NCBI GenBank assembly: GCA_045658985.1
Contig: JAZOWC010000068.1
Coordinates: forward strand, 4,563 to 68,562
Source of the DNA: RGIG3513 sp045658985
Lineage (GTDB): Bacteria; Bacillota; Clostridia; Oscillospirales; Butyricicoccaceae
Direction: 5' to 3'
DNA length: 64,000 bases
The notes under the pieces: generated by a model
Database searches by the model: none
What the model saw: only the letters and a program-made list of their open reading frames with translations
Told to the model about the DNA's origin: nothing
Shown: positions 42,881 to 52,396 of the stretch, in pieces
How positions within the stretch are numbered: position 1 is the stretch's first letter
Layout: each line of letters starts with the position of its first letter
Made by a program: the position numbers and the translations under genes

Positions 42881-44449
42881 TCAAAGCTCGCGGGTGATGA
42901 CTCTGCCGCCCTTTTCGCCGGTAGCTTCGCCGTCTACAGCGGCTATTTTACCGCCGACGATGACGTAATTGAGGCCCTCGTTCTTCAGGGTGCAGTCAAC
43001 GAATGTAGCGCCGTCGATGATCTTGTTTTCGTCAAAGATGCAGATGTCGGCATCCATACCGGCACGGATGAGACCCTTGGTGTCCAGGCCGTAGACGGCG
43101 GCGGGCATGCTGGTCATCTTGCGGATCATCTCGGGCAGTGTGCAGGCGCCCTTTTCGCGGACGTATCTGCCCAGCACTCTGGGGAAGGAGCCGCGCAGGC
43201 GGGGATGGTATTTGCGCAGGGTGGGTCTGCCCACACCGCTGTCGGTGCCGATCATTGCCCGCTCGTAGCCCATAATGGCGCATACGTCATCATCGGAGAT
43301 ACCGAAGTAGCAGGCCATACCCTTGAGGTCGTTGAGAATAAGCAGGTCAAAGAGTGCCTCGTAGTGATCCTCTTTGCCCATCATAGCGGCGACCTCACTC
43401 ATACGCTTGCCCTCGTACTGAGGAGCGTTGGCGATGGTGTTGAGCTGTACCCAGTCCAGATCCTCTCTGCCGTAGCGCTCTACGTTGCGACGGCGGAGTG
43501 CGGCGCGGACTTCGGGCTTTTTGAGTTCCTCCAGCATTACATCGTGGGAGTTGGCTCTGAACTCGATAGTGCCGAAAATAGGCAGCAGGGAGGTATTGTA
43601 GGCGTTATAGGGATAAACGTCGGCATAGACGTCCAGTCCCTCGGCGTTGGCCTCGTCAATGAGTCGCATCAGGTTGTACACCTTGCCCCAGTTTTCTTCT
43701 CTGTCGCTGGACTTGAGGTGGGAGACGACGCCTCTGGCGCCGCTCTCGCGCAGTACCTGCAAAAACTCCTTGACGGCGGCGGCAACGTTGTCACCCTCGT
43801 TGCGGATATGTGCGGTAACCACGCCGCCGTACTCGGCGGCCACCTTGGCAAGCGCCGACATCTCGGGCACTTCGCTGTAGCAGCCGGGGTTGTAGCCCAG
43901 ACCGAAGGACAGACCCAGCGCACCCGCCTCCATGGCGTCGCGGACATAGTCTTTCATTTTTTCCAGTTCTTCCTCGGTGGGGGTGCGGAAGGCATTGCCC
44001 ATTACTGCGTCGCGGATGGAGTTGTGGCCTACAAGCACCATACTGTTGGCGCCCTGAGGCACGGTCCTGGCAATGCTCAAAAATGTGCTCATATCCTTGT
44101 AGACATCGCACTCGAGACCGAACTCACCGATCTGCTCGGCTTTCTCACGGCTGCCGCTGTAGGGAGCGGGAGAGCCGCCGCACTGACCGCCGATGGAGGT
44201 GGTGATGCCCTGCTCGATCTTCTCTTTCTGCAGAGGCTGCAAAAGTACCCAGCCGTCATTGTGGGAGTGAGAGTCGATAAAGCCGGGGGTGACGGTGAGG
44301 CCGCGGGCGTCTATCTCCCGCTGGGCAGATTCACGGATGATTTTGGAGACCTTGGCTATTTTGCCGTCTTTGACAGCGATATCGGCATAAAAAGAAGGGC
44401 CGCCGGTACCGTCAAGGATCTTGCCGTTTCTGATAATAATATCGTACAT
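42881..44449 (-). CDS. N-acyl-D-amino-acid deacylase family, copy A
   Basis: A 522-residue amidohydrolase of the D-aminoacylase family, which hydrolyses N-acyl-D-amino acids to free D-amino acids. Zinc-site residues expected for the family are present: H-x-H in DSHSHND (about 65), Cys in GGQCGGS (about 94), His in TAHIRNEGD, His in VVSHLK, and Asp in IGTDSG. The SHLK motif replaces the SHHK of the other five copies, so the first of the two His is retained. It is the last deacylase before the dipeptidases. Confidence 0.9.
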   Translation of the reverse strand: MYDIIIRNGKILDGTGGPSFYADIAVKDGKIAKVSKIIRESAQREIDARGLTVTPGFIDSHSHNDGWVLLQPLQKEKIEQGITTSIGGQCGGSPAPYSGSREKAEQIGEFGLECDVYKDMSTFLSIARTVPQGANSMVLVGHNSIRDAVMGNAFRTPTEEELEKMKDYVRDAMEAGALGLSFGLGYNPGCYSEVPEMSALAKVAAEYGGVVTAHIRNEGDNVAAAVKEFLQVLRESGARGVVSHLKSSDREENWGKVYNLMRLIDEANAEGLDVYADVYPYNAYNTSLLPIFGTIEFRANSHDVMLEELKKPEVRAALRRRNVERYGREDLDWVQLNTIANAPQYEGKRMSEVAAMMGKEDHYEALFDLLILNDLKGMACYFGISDDDVCAIMGYERAMIGTDSGVGRPTLRKYHPRLRGSFPRVLGRYVREKGACTLPEMIRKMTSMPAAVYGLDTKGLIRAGMDADICIFDENKIIDGATFVDCTLKNEGLNYVIVGGKIAAVDGEATGEKGGRVITREL

Positions 44450-44463
44450 TTTTAACTCCTGAT

Positions 44464-46026
44464 TTATTCCTCTCTGAGCAGGACTCTGCCTGCTCTCGTG
44501 CCGTTGTATACGGCGTTTTCGGCGGCGACCTTGCCGCCCACTATAACGTAATTAAGTCCGTCTGCAGGCGCTCTGCAGTCATCAAAGGATGCGTTGTCGA
44601 TGATCGTGTCGGGATCGATGATGCAGATGTCGGCGTCAAAGCCGTCCCAGATGAGACCCTTGGTCTTGAATCCGTATACGGCGGCGGGCATTGCGGTCAT
44701 TTTGCGGATCATCTCGGGCAGAGTGGTGACTCCCCTCTCGCGGACGTATCTGCCCAGCACTCTGGTGAAGGAGGCCGACATACGGGGATGGAAGAATATC
44801 TGCTCGCCCGCAACGCCCGAATCGGTGCAGATCATGGCTCGCTTGTGTGCCATAACCGTCTCAACGTCCTCCTCGCACATAGTGAAGAAGCAGGCGGAGG
44901 TGACCATATTGCAGTCGATCATTATATCGAACATCACGTCGTAGTGATCCTGACCCTTCTCGCGGGCGATATCGCCCACAAGTCTGCCCGAATACTCGGG
45001 ATGGGCAGGACAGACGGTGATCTGCACCCAGTCGAGATCTTCTTTGCCGTAGTGGTCTACGTTGATCCTGCGGACTTTGGCGCGATACTCGGGATCACGC
45101 AGCATCTCGCTGAGCCTGTCATTGCCCACGCTGCGGTCAGCTCGGGGGATGAACATACTCAGCATATTGGTATGTGATGCCGTAAAGGGATAAACATCGC
45201 AGTACACGTCATAGCCCTCGGCATTGGCCTCATCTATCATACGCAGGGTGTGGGAGACCTTGCCCCAGTTTTCTTCTTTCTGATAGCATTTGTGGTGGGA
45301 GATAACGCCGCGGCAGCCGGAAGCTTTTATAATGGACAGGTATTCTTTGGTAGCGCGGATAAGATAGTCTGCCTCGTCGCGCATATGAGCGGCCAGCACG
45401 CCCTCGTACTCTTTGACCACCTTGGCAAGCTCGATGCACTCCTCTGTGGAGGCATAGCAGCCGGGGGCATAAAAGAGGCCGAAGGACATACCGAACGCGC
45501 CGTGCTCGAGAGCATCGCGGAGGAGGACTTTCATCCCGGCCATCTCTTCTGCGGTGGGTGCGCGGTTGTCCAGACCCATAACGGCGCGTCTCAGCTGACC
45601 ATGACCTACAAGCAGAGCCATATTGCTGCCCAGAGGCACGTCTTTGGCAATATCAAGCAGGCTGCCCATGGTCTTGTAGACCACCTGACGGTCACCGAAA
45701 TCGCCAACCGGCTTGGAGAGTGTGTCAGTCTTGGCCAGCGGTGCAATGCTGCCGCCGCACTGACCGGACAAAGTGGTGGTAATGCCCTGCTGAACCTTTT
45801 CGATCTGGTCGGGATAGGGCAGCAGCTCGCGGTCACTGTGTCCGTGAGAGTCAATAAAGCCGGGGGTGACTGTCAGGCCGCGGGCATCGATGACGCGGGT
45901 GGCGTCGCCCTGTATGCCCTTTTTGACCTTGACTATTTTGCCGTCTTTGACGGCTACGTCGGCAAAGTATGACGGCGAGCCTGTGCCGTCGATTATTTTG
46001 CCGTTTTTGATAAGCAGATCAAACAT
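44464..46026 (-). CDS. N-acyl-D-amino-acid deacylase family, copy B
   Basis: A 520-residue paralogue with the full set of expected residues: DSHGHSD, SGQCGGS, AHMRDEAD, ISHHKCY and ICTDSGV. Copies B and C share long distinctive stretches such as HHKCY followed by KEENWGKVSHTLRMID, so they are the closest pair. Fourteen bases lie between it and copy A. The DSHGHSD variant places Ser where the others have Asn or Gly. Confidence 0.9.
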   Translation of the reverse strand: MFDLLIKNGKIIDGTGSPSYFADVAVKDGKIVKVKKGIQGDATRVIDARGLTVTPGFIDSHGHSDRELLPYPDQIEKVQQGITTTLSGQCGGSIAPLAKTDTLSKPVGDFGDRQVVYKTMGSLLDIAKDVPLGSNMALLVGHGQLRRAVMGLDNRAPTAEEMAGMKVLLRDALEHGAFGMSFGLFYAPGCYASTEECIELAKVVKEYEGVLAAHMRDEADYLIRATKEYLSIIKASGCRGVISHHKCYQKEENWGKVSHTLRMIDEANAEGYDVYCDVYPFTASHTNMLSMFIPRADRSVGNDRLSEMLRDPEYRAKVRRINVDHYGKEDLDWVQITVCPAHPEYSGRLVGDIAREKGQDHYDVMFDIMIDCNMVTSACFFTMCEEDVETVMAHKRAMICTDSGVAGEQIFFHPRMSASFTRVLGRYVRERGVTTLPEMIRKMTAMPAAVYGFKTKGLIWDGFDADICIIDPDTIIDNASFDDCRAPADGLNYVIVGGKVAAENAVYNGTRAGRVLLREE

Positions 46027-46033
46027 TATACGA

Positions 46034-47596
46034 TCAGTCCTCTCTCAAAAGCACCTTTCCGCAGCATTTGCCATTGAATACGGCGTTCTCTGCAACTACC
46101 TCACCGCCGATGATGACGTAATTCAGACCCTCGGCACGTGCTTTGCAGTCGGTGAAGGATGCTTTGTCCACGATCTTGTCGGCATCAAAGATGCAGATGT
46201 CAGCGTCAAAGCCGTCCCAGATGATGCCCTTGGATTTGAGGCCGTAGACGGCGGCGGGCATTGCGGTCATCTTGCGGATCATCTCGGGCAGAGTGGTGAC
46301 TCCCCTCTCGCGGACGTACTCACCCAGTGTTCTGGTGAAGGATGCGGTCAGTCTGGGATGGAAGAACACCTTGCCTGCGGTGATGCCGCTGTCGGTGCAG
46401 ATCATTGCACGGGGATGTGCCATGATGGTCTCCACGTCTTCTTCGCACATTGTGAAATAGCAGGCCGAGCAGGCGACTTTGCTGTCGTGCATAATGTCAA
46501 ACAGCATCTCATAGGGCTCCTTGCCCTTTTCGCGGGCGATGTCTCCAACTACCCTGCCCGAATACTCGGGGTTGCCGGGGCAGATGGTGACCTGAACCCA
46601 GTCAAGATCTTCTTTGCCGTAGTAGCTGACGTTGATGTTGCGTACTCTCTCGCGGTACTGAGGATCTTCCAGCATCTTGGTCAGACCGTCAAGACCTGCC
46701 GCTCTGTCCTCGCGGGGGATGAACATACTCTGCATATTGGTATGGGATGCGATGTAGGGGTATACGTCGCAGTAGAGGTCGTAGCCCTCGGCGTTGGTCT
46801 CGTCGATCATACGCAGGGTGTGGCTGACCTTGCCCCAGTTTTCTTCTTTCTCATAGCATTTGTGGTGGGAGATAACGCCGCGGCAGCCCGAGTCTTTGAC
46901 GATGGCGATAAACTCCTTGGTAGAGCGGATGAGATAGTCTGCCTCGTCACGGATGTGGGAGGTAATAACGCCCTCGTACTCCTTGACGATTTTGGCAAGC
47001 TCGATGCACTCATTGACCTCGGCATAGCAGCCGGGAGCATAAAACAGACCAAAGGACACGCCCATTGCGCCGTGCTCCATACCCTCGCGTACCAGAGCTT
47101 TCATCTGATCCATTTCGCTCTCGGTGGGTGCGCGGTTTTCAAGACCCATAACGGCACGTCTCAGCTGGCTGTGACCCATCAGGATGCCCGTGTTGCTGCC
47201 CTGAGGCACGTCTTTGGCTATATCAAGCAGGGTGCCCATGGTCTTGTACAGATCAAGCTGGATGCCGAAGTTGCCCACCTGCTTGGGGGTGGTTGCGTAC
47301 TTCGAAATAGGTGCGATACTGTCGCCGCACTGGCCTGCAATGGTGGTGGTGATGCCCTGCTCGACCTTTTCGGTCTGATCGGGGTGGGACAGCACAAAGC
47401 TGTCGTTGTGACCGTGAGAATCGATAAAGCCGGGGGAAACGATCAGGCCGGTGGCGTCAATGATCTGCTTGGCATCGCCGCAGATGCCCTTTTTGACCTT
47501 GACGATCTTGCCATCCTTGACGGCTACGTCGGCCTGATAAGAAGGCGAGCCTGTGCCGTCGATAACTTTGCCGTTTTTGATAAGTATGTCAAACAT
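46034..47596 (-). CDS. N-acyl-D-amino-acid deacylase family, copy C
   Basis: A 520-residue paralogue, closest to copy B. Metal and catalytic residues are in DSHGHND, AGQCGDS, SHIRDEAD, ISHHKCY and ICTDSGI. The N-terminal beta-sandwich strand FDILIKNGKVIDGTGSP is nearly the same in copies B to E. Only seven bases separate it from copy B, so translation is probably coupled. Confidence 0.9.
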   Translation of the reverse strand: MFDILIKNGKVIDGTGSPSYQADVAVKDGKIVKVKKGICGDAKQIIDATGLIVSPGFIDSHGHNDSFVLSHPDQTEKVEQGITTTIAGQCGDSIAPISKYATTPKQVGNFGIQLDLYKTMGTLLDIAKDVPQGSNTGILMGHSQLRRAVMGLENRAPTESEMDQMKALVREGMEHGAMGVSFGLFYAPGCYAEVNECIELAKIVKEYEGVITSHIRDEADYLIRSTKEFIAIVKDSGCRGVISHHKCYEKEENWGKVSHTLRMIDETNAEGYDLYCDVYPYIASHTNMQSMFIPREDRAAGLDGLTKMLEDPQYRERVRNINVSYYGKEDLDWVQVTICPGNPEYSGRVVGDIAREKGKEPYEMLFDIMHDSKVACSACYFTMCEEDVETIMAHPRAMICTDSGITAGKVFFHPRLTASFTRTLGEYVRERGVTTLPEMIRKMTAMPAAVYGLKSKGIIWDGFDADICIFDADKIVDKASFTDCKARAEGLNYVIIGGEVVAENAVFNGKCCGKVLLRED

Positions 47597-47601
47597 AGTG
47601 A

Positions 47602-49170
47602 TTATTCCTCTCTAAGTATAATTTTTCCGTTGCGTTTGCCGTTGTGTACGGCGTTCTCTACTACTACCTCACCTGCCACAAGGACATAATTGAGTCCCTC
47701 GGCACGTTTCTGACAATCGGTAAACTCGGAGCGGTCGATAAGCTTGTCGGGATCAAAGATGCACAGATCGGCATCGAATCCGTCCCAAACGAGACCCTTG
47801 GAGCGCAGATCGTATACTGCGGCGGGCATGGCGGTCATCTTGCGGATCATCTCGGGCAGCGAGACCACGCCCTTTTCGCGGACGTATCTGCCGATGGCAC
47901 GGGGGAAGGATGCTTTGAGTCTGGGGTGGTAGACAGAAGCTTTGCCTGCCACACCGCCGTCGGTGCAGATCATTGCCCTCTCGTATGCAAGAACGGTCTC
48001 AACGTCCTCCTCGGCTATGGAGAAGTAGACGCCCGTAACCGCAAGCTCGCTGGCTATGAGGATGTCATAGACCATATCGTAGGGGTCTTTGCCCTCCATG
48101 CGGGCGATATCGTCCATACGCATACCCAGATACTGGGGATAGGCACTGCTCTTGACGAGCTGAACCCAATGGAGGTCGTTCTGCCACTTCTGACGTGCCC
48201 ACTCGGTGATCTCGGCGCGCTTTTGGGGGTCTCTCAGCTGCTCAAGCTGGGCAGCCGTGCTCTGCGCGCGGAATGCCTGAGGCAAGAAGGAGGTGTTGAT
48301 GCCCGTGCTTGCTGCGTGATAGGGGTACACGTCGCAGTATATCTCCACGCCCTGCTCGTTGGCCTCCCTGAGCATACGGATGGTGTGGGTGACTTTGCCC
48401 CAGCTCTCCTCGAGGCCTGCGGCTTTGTGGTGGGACAGAACGCCGCGGGCGCCGCCTGATGCGCGGATGATGGTGATAAACTCCTTGACGGCGCGCACCA
48501 GAGTCACGCCCTCACTGCGGATATGGGCGGCGACAACCGCGTTGTACTCGCCTGCCACCTTGGCAAGCTCGATACACTCATCTGTATCGGCATAGCAGCC
48601 GGGGGTATAGATGAGTCCCAGCGACAGACCAAGCGCACCCGCCTCGATACCCTCACGCAGGAGAGCTTTCATTCTTTCAAGCTCCTCCAAAGTAGGCTTG
48701 CGGTTTTCTACGCCCATAACGGCGCGGCGGAGAGAACACTGACCCACGAGCATTGCGATATTGCTGCCCTGAGGCTTGTCTTTGGCGCAGGAGAGGAAGG
48801 TGCCCATAGTCCGGTACACCTCGTCCTCTCTGCCCACGCCGTCTATCATCTTGATCTTGCTCTCGGGAATATCGCAGCCGAAGGGTGCCTGAGATGTGCC
48901 GCACTGGCCTGCGATGGAGGTGGTTATACCCTGCTCGATCTTCTCCCGCTGATCGGGAAAGGTGAATATTGCCGAGTCATTGTGGGCGTGGGAATCTATA
49001 AAACCCGGGGTAACCACAAGTCCCTGAACGTCGATGGTTTCTTTGGCCTCGCCGCGGATGCCCTTTTTGACCTTGACGATCTTGCCGTCGCGGATGGCAA
49101 CGTCGGCAAAATATGAGGGAGAGCCGGTACCGTCGATTATTCGTCCGTTTTTGATGAGCAGGTCAAACAT
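47602..49170 (-). CDS. N-acyl-D-amino-acid deacylase family, copy D
   Basis: A 522-residue paralogue forming a pair with copy E (shared QREKIEQGITT, CDVYPYHA and a TDGGVAG catalytic-Asp motif where B and C have TDSG). Expected residues: DSHAHND, AGQCGTS, AHIRSEG, LSHHKAA and ICTDGG. It lies five bases from copy C. Confidence 0.9.
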   Translation of the reverse strand: MFDLLIKNGRIIDGTGSPSYFADVAIRDGKIVKVKKGIRGEAKETIDVQGLVVTPGFIDSHAHNDSAIFTFPDQREKIEQGITTSIAGQCGTSQAPFGCDIPESKIKMIDGVGREDEVYRTMGTFLSCAKDKPQGSNIAMLVGQCSLRRAVMGVENRKPTLEELERMKALLREGIEAGALGLSLGLIYTPGCYADTDECIELAKVAGEYNAVVAAHIRSEGVTLVRAVKEFITIIRASGGARGVLSHHKAAGLEESWGKVTHTIRMLREANEQGVEIYCDVYPYHAASTGINTSFLPQAFRAQSTAAQLEQLRDPQKRAEITEWARQKWQNDLHWVQLVKSSAYPQYLGMRMDDIARMEGKDPYDMVYDILIASELAVTGVYFSIAEEDVETVLAYERAMICTDGGVAGKASVYHPRLKASFPRAIGRYVREKGVVSLPEMIRKMTAMPAAVYDLRSKGLVWDGFDADLCIFDPDKLIDRSEFTDCQKRAEGLNYVLVAGEVVVENAVHNGKRNGKIILREE

Positions 49171-49175
49171 AATGA

Positions 49176-50741
49176 TTATTCCTCTCTAAGGATGATTTTG
49201 CCCAGACGCTTGCCGTTGTGAACAGCGTTCTCAACAACGACCTCGCCTGCCATCAGGACATAGTTGAGTCCCTCGGCACGCTTCTGGCAATCGGTAAACT
49301 CGCTGCGGTCGATGATCTTGTCGGGATCGAAGATGCACAGGTCGGCATCAAAGCCTTCCCACACCAGACCCTTGGAGCGCAGGTTGTAGACTGCGGCGGG
49401 CATTGCGGTCATCTTGCGGATCATCTCGGGCATGGAAACCACACCCTTTTCGCGGCAGAATCTGCCCAGTGCGCGGGGGAAGGAGCCCTTGTTGCGGGGG
49501 TGGAAGACGGTTGCATTGCCTGCAACGCCGCCGTCGGTGCAGATCATTGCGCGGTCATATGCCATGACGGTGGCGATGTCTTCTTCGCAGATGGTGAAGT
49601 AGCAGGCTGTGCCGCCCATATTGTCGCTGGTGAGGATCTCAAAGACCATATCGTACTCATCTCTGCCCTCTTTTTCTGCGATCTTGTCCATACGCATACC
49701 CAGATACTGGGGATAGGAGCCGCTGCGGGCAAGCTGTACCCAGCTGAGGTCTCTGCCCCATTTTTTGAGGTTCCACTGGAGGATCTCCTCGCGCTTCTGA
49801 GGATCATTGAGCTGCTCGATCTGTGCAGCGGCGCTCTGTGCGCGGAAGGGGCCGGGCAGGAAGGTAGATGCCAGACCCGTGTGGGATGCGTGGTAGGGGT
49901 ATACGTCGCAGTAGATCTCCACGCCCTGCTCGTTGGCTTCCTTGAGCATACGGATGGTGTGGCTGACCTTGCCCCATGTCTCGTCACGGGTTGCGGCCTT
50001 GTGGTGAGACAGCACGCCTCTGGCGCCCGACTCACGGATGATGGTGATAAACTCCTTGACAGCCTTGATGAGGTAGTCGCCCTCGTCACGGATGTGTGCG
50101 GCAACAACTGCGTTGTACTCGCCTGCTACCTTGGCGATCTCGATGAGCTCGTCGGTCTCGGCATAGCAGCCGGGGGTGTAAATGAGGCCCAGCGACAGAC
50201 CCAGTGCGCCTGCTTCGATGCCCTCGCGCAGGAGGGATTTCATTTTCTCAAGCTCCTCGGCGGTAGGCTTGCGGTCTGCAACGCCCATAACGGCACGGCG
50301 GAGAGAGCCGTGACCTACCAGCATGCAGACGTTGCTGCCCTGGGGGACCTTCTGTGCATTCTCGAGGAAGGAGCCCATGGTCTTGTATACGTCGCACTCG
50401 GGGCCGAAGCCCTCGATATTCTTGATCTTCTCGGCGGGAACGTCCTTGCCGTAGGGTGCCTGAGAGCCGCCGCACTGACCTGCGATGGTGGTGGTGATGC
50501 CCTGCTCGATCTTCTCGCGCTGATCGGGGAAAGAGAATATGGCAGAGTCATTGTGTCCGTGAGAATCTATAAAGCCGGGGGTTACTACCAGACCCTGTGC
50601 GTCCAGGATGTCTTTTGTGTCGCCGCGGATGCCTTTTTTGACCTTGACGATCTTTCCATCCTTGATGGCAACGTCGGCAAAATAGGAGGGAGAACCGGTA
50701 CCGTCGATAATTCTTCCGTTTTTGATAATAAGATCGTACAT
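49176..50741 (-). CDS. N-acyl-D-amino-acid deacylase family, copy E
   Basis: A 521-residue paralogue closest to copy D. Expected residues: DSHGHND, AGQCGGS, AHIRDEGD, LSHHKAA and ICTDGG. It lies five bases from copy D. Its bottom strand is open over its whole length in the matching codon register, reflecting avoidance of TTA, CTA and TCA codons, as in the giant surface genes. Confidence 0.9.
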   Translation of the reverse strand: MYDLIIKNGRIIDGTGSPSYFADVAIKDGKIVKVKKGIRGDTKDILDAQGLVVTPGFIDSHGHNDSAIFSFPDQREKIEQGITTTIAGQCGGSQAPYGKDVPAEKIKNIEGFGPECDVYKTMGSFLENAQKVPQGSNVCMLVGHGSLRRAVMGVADRKPTAEELEKMKSLLREGIEAGALGLSLGLIYTPGCYAETDELIEIAKVAGEYNAVVAAHIRDEGDYLIKAVKEFITIIRESGARGVLSHHKAATRDETWGKVSHTIRMLKEANEQGVEIYCDVYPYHASHTGLASTFLPGPFRAQSAAAQIEQLNDPQKREEILQWNLKKWGRDLSWVQLARSGSYPQYLGMRMDKIAEKEGRDEYDMVFEILTSDNMGGTACYFTICEEDIATVMAYDRAMICTDGGVAGNATVFHPRNKGSFPRALGRFCREKGVVSMPEMIRKMTAMPAAVYNLRSKGLVWEGFDADLCIFDPDKIIDRSEFTDCQKRAEGLNYVLMAGEVVVENAVHNGKRLGKIILREE

Positions 50742-50750
50742 ATTTTCACC

Positions 50751-52292
50751 TTATGCCTTTCTGATAGGTTTGCCTGCCAGAGCGCCGTTGTACTTGTCGT
50801 GCTCGACGGTGATAACGCCGTTGACCAGCACGTATTCAACACCCACGTTGGGCTTGCCGGGTTCAACAAAAGTGGAGAGGGGGCCGTACTTGTCAGCATC
50901 GATGATGCAGATGTCTGCGTCTCTGCCCACCTCAAGCAGACCCTTGGTGTTGAGGTCATAGACCTCGGCTGCCAGAGAGGTCATCTTGCGGATCATCTCC
51001 TCAAACTCAACAGCCTTGAGCTCTCTGACAAAACGGGATACGGCGCGGGGGAATGTGCCGTAGTTGCGGGGATGAGCGGGAGCGCGGGAAACGCTGCCGT
51101 CCGAGCCGATCATTGCATAGGGCTTGGAGATAACGTTCCGGACGTCCTCTTCGTTCATGGTGAACAGAACGCCGCGGCCGACGCACTCGTTGGCTGCCAG
51201 CACGTCGAACAGAGTCTCAAACTCGTCCTTGCCGTACTTCTCTGCGGCTTCGTTGATGCGCAGACCGTTGAGCTCGCTCAGCTCGGTAAGGCCGCACATA
51301 AGGCACCAGGACAGGCCCTTTTCGTGCCAGGAATGATTGATAAATGTCTCCTCGATCCACTCGCGTGCTTCCTTGCGGTATTCGGGAGTCTTGAGCATTT
51401 CGGCGATCTTCTTCTTGCCCAGAGCCTGACGCTCGGGGGAGATAAAGGTTGCCCACAGGCTGGTGGAGCAAGCCTCATAGGGGTATACGTCGCACCAGAT
51501 GGGTACACCCTGCTCGCGTGCTTCTTCGATCAGCTTGGTGGTGATCTTGGTGCGTCCCCAGTAGTTGGGGCCGCCTGCTGCTTTGTGGTGGGAGACAACG
51601 GTCTTGGCGCCGGTGCGGCGGGCGATCTCGATCATCTCCTCCACAGACTCGACCAGTCTGACACTCTCAGAACGGATGTGGCTGGAGATAACGCCGCCTC
51701 TTTCGCCAACGACCTTGCCGATCTCAACGATCTCGTCGGTGGTTGCGTATGCGCCGGGGGTGTAGTAGATGCCCAGGTTCATGCCCTTGGCGCCCTCGTC
51801 CATGCACTTGGCCATGAGAGCCTTCATCTGCTCCATCTCCTCAGCGGTGGGGGCGCGGTTTGCCAGATCGCCCATAACCATATCGCGGATGGTGCTGTGG
51901 CCTGCCAGCAGAACTACGTTGCTGCCCAGACCGCTCTCCTCCAGAGCATCAAACCAATCCTTGACGGTCTTGCGCTTTTCGTAATTCTTGGCATCACACT
52001 TGCCGCAGGGAGCGTCGGAGCCGCCGCACTGGCCGCCGATGATGGTGGTAACGCCCTGAAGCACGATGTTGTCCATATCGGGCATCTCAAGCACACTGCC
52101 GTCGCCGTGGCTGTGAGAATCGATAAAACCGGGTGTTGCGGTCAGGCCGGTGGCGTCGATGATCTGCTTTGCCTCGCCCTCTACTTTGCCCATTGCGGCG
52201 ATCTTGCCGTCCTTGACAGCGATGTCGCCCTGATAGCCTTTTTTGCCGCTGCCGTCTACGATATTGGCGTTCTTAATGATAATATCAAACAT
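50751..52292 (-). CDS. N-acyl-D-amino-acid deacylase family, copy F (most divergent)
   Basis: A 513-residue paralogue, first of the six in transcription order and the most different. The start at 52292 (MFDIIIKNANIVDG) follows AAAGAGGT. An open extension to 52364 runs through the terminator hairpin. Expected residues: DSHSHGD, GGQCGGS, SHIRSES, VSHHKAA and IGSDGS. The last motif (SDG in place of TDS/TDG) and the RAPAHPRNYG segment match classical D-aminoacylases, so F may be the ancestral copy. Confidence 0.9.
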   Translation of the reverse strand: MFDIIIKNANIVDGSGKKGYQGDIAVKDGKIAAMGKVEGEAKQIIDATGLTATPGFIDSHSHGDGSVLEMPDMDNIVLQGVTTIIGGQCGGSDAPCGKCDAKNYEKRKTVKDWFDALEESGLGSNVVLLAGHSTIRDMVMGDLANRAPTAEEMEQMKALMAKCMDEGAKGMNLGIYYTPGAYATTDEIVEIGKVVGERGGVISSHIRSESVRLVESVEEMIEIARRTGAKTVVSHHKAAGGPNYWGRTKITTKLIEEAREQGVPIWCDVYPYEACSTSLWATFISPERQALGKKKIAEMLKTPEYRKEAREWIEETFINHSWHEKGLSWCLMCGLTELSELNGLRINEAAEKYGKDEFETLFDVLAANECVGRGVLFTMNEEDVRNVISKPYAMIGSDGSVSRAPAHPRNYGTFPRAVSRFVRELKAVEFEEMIRKMTSLAAEVYDLNTKGLLEVGRDADICIIDADKYGPLSTFVEPGKPNVGVEYVLVNGVITVEHDKYNGALAGKPIRKA

Positions 52293-52342
52293 AATTTTTA
52301 CCTCTTTCAGTGATTTTTCTGTGTTTTCGGTGATTTTGAAAA

Positions 52343-52390
52343 AAGAGGACCCAAACAAACGCATTTTCCCGTTTGCCTGAATCCTCTTGT
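52343..52390 (-). terminator. Composite hairpin between the PrpD-like gene and deacylase F
   Basis: An outer stem (AAGAGGA at 52343 with TCCTCTT at 52382) encloses an inner CAAACG/CGTTTG stem. On minus it is followed by TTTTTTC. It should terminate or attenuate readthrough from the MmgE/PrpD gene into the deacylase array. Confidence 0.7.
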
Positions 52391-52396
52391 TTTTGT

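Noticed and set aside
40093..52313. Long plus-strand open frames opposite the dipeptidase and deacylase genes
   Set aside because: Same cause. The minus-strand genes carry complete catalytic motifs and ribosome binding sites.
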